Assembly: GCA_903970295.1 (NCBI GenBank)
Contig: CAJCHQ010001005.1
Location: 1-18,854 of the forward strand
Reading direction: 5' to 3'
From: Bryobacterales bacterium
Lineage (GTDB): Bacteria; Cyanobacteriota; Vampirovibrionia; Obscuribacterales; Obscuribacteraceae
Length of the DNA stretch: 18,854 bases
Of this stretch, positions 13,273-18,854 are shown piece after piece. Each line of letters opens with the position of its first letter. The stretch's first letter is position 1. Below the pieces are notes generated by a model that was not told the origin of the DNA, ran no database searches, and worked only from the letters and a program-made list of their open reading frames with translations. A program made the translations under genes and the position numbers.

Positions 13273-14382
13273 ATGCAACGAACCCTGGACAAAGCGAGTG
13301 AGCTGATTGAAGCTCTCGAGCGTGGTGAGACTCTGCCAGCCAATTGGTACACGGATCCGGCTATTGTGGAGCAGGAGATTCACAAGATCTTTCGTCAGTC
13401 CTGGCAGTACATCGGTCCGGCAATGCAATTGAAAAATGTCGGCGATTACATCACCGGTTATGTGGGTGAAATTCCGGTTGTAGTCATACGCAATCAAAAC
13501 GGGTTGGCAGGGTTTATCAATGTTTGCCGGCACAGGCGGCATGAAGTCATGAAAGGCTGTGGTAATGCCAAAATCATGCAATGTCGATATCATGCCTGGA
13601 CTTATGATTTGCACGGAGCGCTGAAAGCCGCACCACGATCGGATCGAGAGCCCAATTTTTCGGTTTCTGATTATCCTTTGCTGTCGATCAAAGTCGATAC
13701 TTTGGGGCCTTGGGTGTTTGCCAATGCGGCAGAGAATTGCCAGCCGCTCGCACATTATTACGGTTCGGTGCTCGACATTCTCAAAGAAAGCGGCATCGAT
13801 CTCGACACTCTTGAATTGTGGAATCGCGAAGAATGGACCGCCCGCGCCAATTGGAAAACGATGCTGGAAAATTATCTCGAGTGCTATCACTGTGCCGTCG
13901 CGCATCCCGGATTTAGTGCCGCTATCGATGTCGACCAGGACAGCTACAAGCTCACCGAGCATGAGTGGTATTCCAGTCAGGTCGGCTACGTGCGCAACTC
14001 GGCTCTGGAAGGCAAAAGCAAAATCCCTATCTACGATGCTAAAGGTTCAGTCAAACAAGCCCAATATCATTTGCTCTGGCCGAATTTGACGATCAATATC
14101 AATCCTGGTTTTGCCAATTTGTCTGTCGACTTCTGGCTGCCGGACGGGCCAAATCAAGCCAGGGGATTTTCCGAACAATATTTTGCACCAGGTGTCGATA
14201 AAAAGTGGGCGGAAGAATTGATTCACTTCAACCAGGAAGTCGGTGCCGAAGACGATGTCCTCACGAATTCGGTGCAACGAGGATTGATCGGTGGTGTGCC
14301 TAGCGTCGGCCGATTTCTGACCAACAGCGAACATCTGTGTGTGCATTTTCAGAAATTGATTGTCAAGGCAATGCTCGCTTAG
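13273..14382 (+). CDS. Rieske non-heme iron oxygenase, carnitine/glycine-betaine monooxygenase type
   Basis: The 369-residue alpha-subunit has an N-terminal Rieske domain with Cys85-x-His87 and Cys104-xx-His107 as [2Fe-2S] ligands, then a catalytic domain. Its mononuclear iron ligands are His206 and His211 (YHCAVAH) and probably Asp327 (GAEDDVL). The residue that relays electrons between the two centres is Glu203 (LECYH) instead of the usual Asp. This NYLECYHC signature is known from CntA, GbcA and stachydrine demethylase, which act on quaternary amines, so a trimethylammonium-type substrate is inferred. No reductase gene (CntB/GbcB-like) is adjacent. GAGGG six bases before the ATG supports the start. 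Its stop overlaps the stop of the opposite gene by four bases. Confidence 0.9.
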   Translation: MQRTLDKASELIEALERGETLPANWYTDPAIVEQEIHKIFRQSWQYIGPAMQLKNVGDYITGYVGEIPVVVIRNQNGLAGFINVCRHRRHEVMKGCGNAKIMQCRYHAWTYDLHGALKAAPRSDREPNFSVSDYPLLSIKVDTLGPWVFANAAENCQPLAHYYGSVLDILKESGIDLDTLELWNREEWTARANWKTMLENYLECYHCAVAHPGFSAAIDVDQDSYKLTEHEWYSSQVGYVRNSALEGKSKIPIYDAKGSVKQAQYHLLWPNLTININPGFANLSVDFWLPDGPNQARGFSEQYFAPGVDKKWAEELIHFNQEVGAEDDVLTNSVQRGLIGGVPSVGRFLTNSEHLCVHFQKLIVKAMLA

Positions 14383-15224
14383 CGCTTGGGCACGAGTGGC
14401 ATTTCTTCGAACTGCCGTACCTGCAACGGTGTAATTTTGCGCCTGCCGGCAAGCGGTACAGCCAGAGCAACAGGAATGCTGATAGCGGCCACTGTTGCCA
14501 GAGCGGAAGCGCCAATCAAAATCGTCTTCTGTTTCTTTGTGTAGGCTTGAGCGGTGATGTTGGCTTGCAGCCGCTTGTGACCGGAGGCGGTCATGAATTC
14601 ATCGAGGGTTGTGTCTAATTCGAAACGGGCCACTTTCGATTTGAATCCGTTTTTATCTTCCAGATTGGTGCCAGCAGGCAGAAATATCAGAGCTGTCAGA
14701 GCGAATACGCGACTGGATGCAATCGTTTGAATATCCTTGACGGGAATTTTTTCTTCGGCTCCATTTTGCACGACTACTAATTGCTCGCGATCGACGGATT
14801 TTATTCGTCCTGTCAGTTTGCGCTCTTTGTTCGTCAAAACCAGATCGGCAGCATTGGCATCGGCTCCCAGAAGCTCGGCCAGTTTTTCACCCGAGTCGAA
14901 GAAACAATAGCTGTTAAAGCGGTTTTCGATCGCCCCCTTTTTTAATTGGGCACTGAAAATAGCTCCGTTCAAAATGACGTGACGCTGTCCCTGTTTGTCT
15001 TTCTCAGCGACTGTGGCCGCATTATCATTGATTGAAATAAGCAAATTAGTGCCGAGCAAATTGCCGATTTTAGGCGCCGGAGCCTCGCCGCGATAGGACG
15101 AGAGAAGCCCGTCTGCATCGCGAGCAATGGACAGAGTGCCGGCCAGAGCTGGATGACCGCACACTGTAACGATGATGATCAGGAGCAACACGAATGAAAT
15201 CAGTTTAGCGTTTGTCGTCTTCAT
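14379..15224 (-). CDS. unknown secreted/membrane-anchored protein, second gene of a coupled pair
   Basis: No family is recognised. The 281-residue product has a signal peptide (hydrophobic 8-22, likely cleavage after ALA at 28) and one strong C-terminal membrane span (about 234-258) followed by a short basic tail. In between is a mainly beta-looking region; residues 134-170 (KLTGRIKSVDREQLVVVQNG, then KIPVKDIQTI) have the strand pattern of a small barrel such as an Sm-like or SH3-like fold, which is only a suggestion. Its ATG overlaps the TGA of the upstream gene (ATGA), so the two are translationally coupled. Its stop overlaps the stop of the Rieske gene (TTAG). It is probably an envelope protein acting with its neighbour. 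Confidence 0.75.
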   Translation of the reverse strand: MKTTNAKLISFVLLLIIIVTVCGHPALAGTLSIARDADGLLSSYRGEAPAPKIGNLLGTNLLISINDNAATVAEKDKQGQRHVILNGAIFSAQLKKGAIENRFNSYCFFDSGEKLAELLGADANAADLVLTNKERKLTGRIKSVDREQLVVVQNGAEEKIPVKDIQTIASSRVFALTALIFLPAGTNLEDKNGFKSKVARFELDTTLDEFMTASGHKRLQANITAQAYTKKQKTILIGASALATVAAISIPVALAVPLAGRRKITPLQVRQFEEMPLVPKR

Positions 15225-16609
15225 AAGACCATTTGTTTGAGCAGATCGAGAGTGCGCAGGCGGTCTTGCAAGAGCTGCTCCGGCAATGTGTGGTCGCGGC
15301 GAGATGCGCTCGTATTGCGCAGATCATCAATGAACCACCAGCCCGATAGTCCTAGCGATGCCGCCGTGCCACACGTCAATGCCGCGGATCCAGCAAAATA
15401 TAAAGCGTTTTGCATAAATGGATTGGCTTTGTAGCCATATAAAGCGCTGGCGTATTCTACGTCCGCGGCGAGACCAGTGCTGGCAATCAATGGTCCCGAT
15501 ATTTCTGATTGCAAGGCTAAGCGAGAGAGGCGGCGCATATTTTTCATGCGCCTGTCGATGAATTTGTCGTAGCGGCTCGACCAGAAAGAATATATTGCCA
15601 ATCTGGATGCGGTCGGACCAGTCAAGGAAAGTGTTGCATCTTCGGCATTGGCCACCAATGCCTCCAGTTGGACCATCTGCTTTTTTGCGTTCGGCTCCAC
15701 ATCTACAGGATTTTCCTTGAGTTGTTTAACGACTTTGTTCCAGGCCATTTTGTAGAGCCAGCTGTAGGCGACGGCACTGGCAGGCGCTTCCACGGTGAAC
15801 ATCGAGTCGCTGACAAAGCCGTTATAAAGTCCGGGATAAGCGAATCTTGCGCGACCGAAAGATTTGAGCGTGAATATGTACGAGGCGAAGCTGGTTATGT
15901 ACGCGCCGGTGTCGATTGCATAAAAAACGTTGTTGCTCGATTGATACGATTTCGTGTCAGCATAGACATCAGCGAATTCGTAAACGCACCAATCACGAAA
16001 TGATTTGAGCACCTTCGTTTCCGCCTGGCAGATATCATAACGTTGACGGTCGTGAATTGCCTGAACTAAAAGTTCGCGTCGGCTAAATAATTCATCGATT
16101 TCACGCAGTCGCTCAATCACTGTTCGGCAGGCAGAGGCAGGATCTTCACCATGCCATTTATTCTTTAAAGCGATTCCGCTATTCGAGCATAATTCTAAAC
16201 CGGAGCTGGCAGCACCTAATACCGAACTGATCGCGCCTATCCGCATCGAACGTTTATAAACTTTGGTCGAAGCTTGTTCGGGTGACTTGAAATGTTTAGC
16301 AGGTTCAGCCGTGTTGATTATGCTGGAAGCGACAAAGCCACCGGTTGCTGCCTGTTGCAGAATGAAAAATCTCAAGCGCCGAGTGCTTGGCTCTTTGCTA
16401 GCATCGAGTCGATACTGGAGATAGTAATGCTCGAGATCGATCTCCTTGACTAACAATTGATTCGTCAACGAGACGATTGCTTCGGCATTGGCTTCGGCAG
16501 TCGTTTGCGCCGAGAGCGCCTCCATTGCTAAGGCAGCATCGGACCACGATGAAAGCAGGCAGCAAATAATAACTTGCAGTAAGATGCCGATTTTCTTTGC
16601 GCAAGTCAT
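15221..16609 (-). CDS. unknown multi-segment membrane/envelope protein, first gene of a coupled pair
   Basis: No family is recognised. The 462-residue product begins with a signal peptide (GILLQVIICCLLSS, likely cleavage after ALA at 28). Several moderately hydrophobic segments follow, at about residues 83-98, 122-138, 228-247, 371-382 and 401-425, separated by helical charged regions such as TVIERLREIDELFSRRELL (164-182). Cysteines are frequent (for example 141, 161, 194, 208). The Gly/Ala/Ser-rich segments could be membrane-inserted helices. A near-consensus promoter lies just upstream, but no Shine-Dalgarno sequence precedes the ATG. It overlaps the next gene by four bases. A structural or transport role in the envelope is possible but unproven. 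Confidence 0.72.
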   Translation of the reverse strand: MTCAKKIGILLQVIICCLLSSWSDAALAMEALSAQTTAEANAEAIVSLTNQLLVKEIDLEHYYLQYRLDASKEPSTRRLRFFILQQAATGGFVASSIINTAEPAKHFKSPEQASTKVYKRSMRIGAISSVLGAASSGLELCSNSGIALKNKWHGEDPASACRTVIERLREIDELFSRRELLVQAIHDRQRYDICQAETKVLKSFRDWCVYEFADVYADTKSYQSSNNVFYAIDTGAYITSFASYIFTLKSFGRARFAYPGLYNGFVSDSMFTVEAPASAVAYSWLYKMAWNKVVKQLKENPVDVEPNAKKQMVQLEALVANAEDATLSLTGPTASRLAIYSFWSSRYDKFIDRRMKNMRRLSRLALQSEISGPLIASTGLAADVEYASALYGYKANPFMQNALYFAGSAALTCGTAASLGLSGWWFIDDLRNTSASRRDHTLPEQLLQDRLRTLDLLKQMVL

Positions 16610-16623
16610 CGTCGATTGTCATG

Positions 16624-16653
16624 TTGGCGGGGAGCCAAGAGCCAGTGTATGAT
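16624..16653 (+). promoter_or_regulatory. candidate promoter of the aldolase gene
   Basis: TTGGCG (16624-16629) and TATGAT (16648-16653) are 18 bases apart. The -10 box matches five of six consensus positions. It shares its -10 bases with the opposing promoter described separately, and would give a leader of about 67 bases before the ATG at 16727. Confidence 0.35.
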
Positions 16654-16677
16654 ACAGCAGCCTCTCAAGGGGGTCAA
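16649..16677 (-). promoter_or_regulatory. strong sigma-70-type promoter of the coupled unknown pair
   Basis: On the minus strand TTGACC (16672-16677) and TATCAT (16649-16654) are separated by exactly 17 bases, each matching five of six consensus positions. Transcription should begin near 16642, about 33 bases before the ATG at 16609. Confidence 0.65.
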
Positions 16678-16681
16678 CAGA

Positions 16682-16707
16682 TGGCGCCCGTGATAAGATC
16701 TGCGCCA
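16682..16707 (+). promoter_or_regulatory. inverted repeat in the aldolase leader
   Basis: TGGCGC (16682-16687) and GCGCCA (16702-16707) are exact inverted copies with a 14-base spacer. They lie between the candidate promoter and the ribosome site (AGAGG at 16713-16717). The layout fits an operator for a sugar-responsive repressor or a leader hairpin. Confidence 0.4.
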
Positions 16708-16726
16708 GGATAAGAGGTATTTCGCG

Positions 16727-17575
16727 ATGCATTATCGTCTCAATCGTTTGTTTCATCAAAAATCCGGACGCACTCTCGTTGTCGCTGTCGATCACGCGTT
16801 GTTCAACAACGCCGCCTTTTTAGAAGGCATCGAAAATATGGAAAAGGTCGTGGGCACAATTGCCGACGCTAATCCGGATGGTGTTTTATTATCGCCCGGC
16901 GAGGCCCCGCATTTGCAGAAATTGCCCGGGCGCAATAAACCGGCATTGATGTTGCGGGCTGACACAGCCAATTTTTACAACGATGTATTGCCGAGTTCCA
17001 AATTGTTTTGCGAGGCTTTCGAAGAAGCAGTGGAAGTGGCATTGCGACTGGATGCCGCCTGTATTCTTTTGAATTTATTGCAAGTCGAAGATTTCCCTGA
17101 AATGCTCAATCAGTGCGTGCGCAATATTCAAAAGCTCAAGCATGTTTGCGATCGTTATGCCATGCCTCTCGGAGTGGAACCGCTTTCTTTCAAGAAAGTG
17201 AAAAATGGCATGGAAGGCGATCTCAGTCCGGCGAAAGTCGTGACTCTCGCCCGCATGGCCGCTGAACTTGGTGCTGATCTGATCAAAACTGATTCGACCG
17301 ATCCCGAAGCAGAATTCCATCGCGTGATCGAGGCTGTTTCCGGCGTGCCCGTATGTGTGCGTGGTGGCAGTCGAGCATCGAACGAAGAAGTTTTGCAGCA
17401 CACTGAAAAATTGGTCGCTCAAGGGGTTGCCGGTATCATTTACGGTCGCAATATCATTCAGCATAAAGATCCCAAGGGCATGACTCAGGCGCTTCAGAGT
17501 GTTTTGCATGATGGCGAAACTGCCAATCAGGCGCTCAGACATATTCGTGAAGAAGTCGGAGCGGCCAGACGTTAA
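16727..17575 (+). CDS. class I aldolase of the DhnA/FbaB/LsrF family
   Basis: The 282-residue TIM-barrel enzyme carries the family marks: LVVAVDHALFN near residue 17, the LGVEPL block near 148, GADLIKTDST with the expected Schiff-base Lys187, VRGGSRASNEEVL near 212, and the phosphate-binding GVAGIIYGRNIIQHKDP near 233. Members include class I fructose-bisphosphate aldolase (FbaB), the AI-2 thiolase LsrF and an early enzyme of archaeal aromatic synthesis, so the exact substrate is open. AGAGG nine bases upstream supports the ATG. The sugar isomerase and HAD phosphatase that follow suggest a role in sugar-phosphate metabolism. A 72-bp gap separates it from the next gene. Confidence 0.85.
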   Translation: MHYRLNRLFHQKSGRTLVVAVDHALFNNAAFLEGIENMEKVVGTIADANPDGVLLSPGEAPHLQKLPGRNKPALMLRADTANFYNDVLPSSKLFCEAFEEAVEVALRLDAACILLNLLQVEDFPEMLNQCVRNIQKLKHVCDRYAMPLGVEPLSFKKVKNGMEGDLSPAKVVTLARMAAELGADLIKTDSTDPEAEFHRVIEAVSGVPVCVRGGSRASNEEVLQHTEKLVAQGVAGIIYGRNIIQHKDPKGMTQALQSVLHDGETANQALRHIREEVGAARR

Positions 17576-17647
17576 GAGCGCAGGTCGGAGGCTAGTCTAG
17601 AGAAGGTGGATTTTACCGAGTAGCCGATAAAGTAAGCGGAGAAGAAA

Positions 17648-18208
17648 ATGAAGCAAAGTGAAATCAATCAACTTTGTCGGGAAGCGGCTGAATGTTTGAA
17701 GACTCACCACTGGGTTTTGCCGCCCAATCCCGAATGGTCAGCAACAGACTTCGGTCTGGGCGATTATAAGAAAGTTGGATTGGTCGAAGTCTTACTGGCC
17801 AATGAACCCGAGTACTGCGAAAAGATTATGTACGCGCGTGAAGGCATGGTCACGCCTGCTCATACTCATTACGAGAAGAAGGAAGACATCATCTGCCGCC
17901 ATGGCCGACTTAAGATCACGGTGTGGTCGTCGAATCCGCGTGAGCATGGCGAGAAAGCACCGGTCGAAGTGAAAATCAATCGCCGCCTGGAAACTCATCA
18001 ATCCGGTGTGCCCTTCGAATTGGCAGCAGGGGCTCGGATCACTCTTACTTCAGGGATCTGGCATGAATTCGTTCCGGTCGGCGCACCATGTGTGATTGGC
18101 GAAGTGAGTACGTTTTGCAATGAAGAAACCGACAACATTTTTGCTGACAAAAAAATAGATATCTTTCAGGCGCCGGAGGCTGATGAGCCGCCGTCCTTGC
18201 CTGTCTAA
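17648..18208 (+). CDS. D-lyxose isomerase-like cupin
   Basis: The 186-residue protein has the metal site of D-lyxose ketol-isomerases: His72 and His74 in TPAHTHYEKKEDI, Glu79, and His139 in GIWHEF. GEVSTF near residue 151 also fits the family. Known enzymes interconvert D-lyxose and D-xylulose, and often D-mannose and D-fructose, with a divalent metal. The protein is a little shorter than the E. coli enzyme of about 227 residues, lacking part of the N-terminus, so a different pentose or hexose substrate is possible. GGAG six bases before the ATG gives a firm start. It lies between an aldolase and a phosphatase gene and is probably co-transcribed with both. Confidence 0.82.
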   Translation: MKQSEINQLCREAAECLKTHHWVLPPNPEWSATDFGLGDYKKVGLVEVLLANEPEYCEKIMYAREGMVTPAHTHYEKKEDIICRHGRLKITVWSSNPREHGEKAPVEVKINRRLETHQSGVPFELAAGARITLTSGIWHEFVPVGAPCVIGEVSTFCNEETDNIFADKKIDIFQAPEADEPPSLPV

Positions 18209-18236
18209 CTTGGCACTGATTAGGAAAAATTTTGCA

Positions 18237-18854
18237 ATGGCCAGACCACAGGCACTAATCTTCGACATGGATGGGCTGCTCATGGACACCGAGGGTTTGT
18301 ATAAGCGCTCGTGGACGAAAGCTGCTCTCGAAGCCGGTTTCGATCTTACCGATGCGCTCTATCTAAAGTTGATCGGCATCACGGTTGCCGACGCCGAACA
18401 AGTTCTGGCAGGTGATTTCGGTGAAAAATTTCCACTCGATCAGTTTCGCAAGCGGGCGAAAATTCTTTACGAAGAATTGCACGAGACTGAAGGCATGCCG
18501 ATGAAACCGGGCGTGCGTGAACTTTTGCTTTGGGCGCAAGAGCATGATCTTCCCTGTGCGGTCGGTACGTCGACTGTGCACGAAGAAGCGAAAGAAAGGC
18601 TTATGCATCACGACGTGCTTCAGTATTTCAAAGTCGTGATTGGCGGCGACATGGTTGATCGCGGTAAGCCGCATCCGGATATATTTCTCAAAGCCCAAGC
18701 AGCTCTCGGCGTCCCCGCCGCCAATTGTCTTGTGCTCGAAGACGCACATAATGGTGTGCTTGCCGCTTCTGCCGGCGGCATGCGCTCGTGTCTGGTGCCA
18801 GACCTTTTGCCACCATCGGCGGAGTCAGAAGCAATCGCTGAGGCGATTTTCTCG
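18237..18854 (+). CDS. HAD-superfamily phosphatase/beta-phosphoglucomutase-like, 3' end beyond the window
   Basis: The frame from the ATG at 18237 runs open to the window edge, giving 206 residues without a stop. The HAD motifs are all present: motif I FDMDGLLMDTEG at about residues 9-20, motif II VGTST near 117, motif III GKPHPDIF near 147, and motif IV LEDAHNGVLAA near 168. The helical cap lies between motifs I and II, the arrangement of subclass IA enzymes such as beta-phosphoglucomutase and sugar phosphatases. Most of a typical 215- to 230-residue protein is included. Weak AGGA stands eleven bases upstream of the ATG. It follows the isomerase by 28 bp and probably handles a sugar phosphate from the same pathway. 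Confidence 0.88.
   Translation, partial: MARPQALIFDMDGLLMDTEGLYKRSWTKAALEAGFDLTDALYLKLIGITVADAEQVLAGDFGEKFPLDQFRKRAKILYEELHETEGMPMKPGVRELLLWAQEHDLPCAVGTSTVHEEAKERLMHHDVLQYFKVVIGGDMVDRGKPHPDIFLKAQAALGVPAANCLVLEDAHNGVLAASAGGMRSCLVPDLLPPSAESEAIAEAIFS

Overview
The window looks like a chromosomal segment of a free-living, diderm bacterium of about 50% GC. The best guess is a non-photosynthetic relative of the cyanobacteria (Melainabacteria/Vampirovibrionia, for example an Obscuribacter-like lineage). Three things point there: a small protein with the SLH signature of cyanobacterial OprB-type porins, a GatD-type amidotransferase, and several secreted or membrane proteins that I cannot assign to a known family. 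This placement is an inference; there is no rRNA gene or other taxonomic marker in the window.

Region 1 (1-3412, + strand) is a lipid-precursor operon: the tail of yceD (DUF177), then rpmF, plsX, fabH and fabD. plsX and fabH overlap by four bases. acpP, fabG and fabF do not follow. Region 2 (3413-8123) is mixed. It holds a secreted TPR protein (-), an unrecognised cytoplasmic protein (+), a saccharopine-dehydrogenase-family oxidoreductase (-), a small secreted protein with an internal repeat (-) and a variant leucine-rich-repeat protein (-). The oxidoreductase gene is flanked by unusual short repeats: five GATC-containing decamers downstream, and an inverted repeat plus three 11-bp A/T-tract repeats upstream. 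Region 3 (8152-9589, -) pairs gatD with a DPM-like glycosyltransferase gene. Both products may act on undecaprenyl-linked substrates, but no murT is adjacent.

Region 4 is a gap of about 600 bp with some RNA-like foldback, followed by a mini SLH/coiled-coil protein that ends in a strong terminator, an inositol-monophosphatase-family enzyme and an orphan sensor histidine kinase. Region 5 (12879-13272) has no protein gene. It contains three copies of CTAYCCCCCG, each presented in a predicted hairpin loop, and the third hairpin is a good intrinsic terminator. I regard this as a candidate undescribed small RNA or leader RNA, and it is the most interesting item here. It lies just upstream of a Rieske oxygenase of the carnitine/glycine-betaine type.

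Region 6 (14379-16609, -) is a translationally coupled pair of unknown secreted/membrane proteins driven by a near-consensus promoter. From the other side of that promoter region run a DhnA-type class I aldolase, a D-lyxose-isomerase-like cupin and a HAD phosphatase cut by the window end, which look like a small sugar-metabolism cluster. No mobile elements, tRNA, rRNA or CRISPR arrays were seen.
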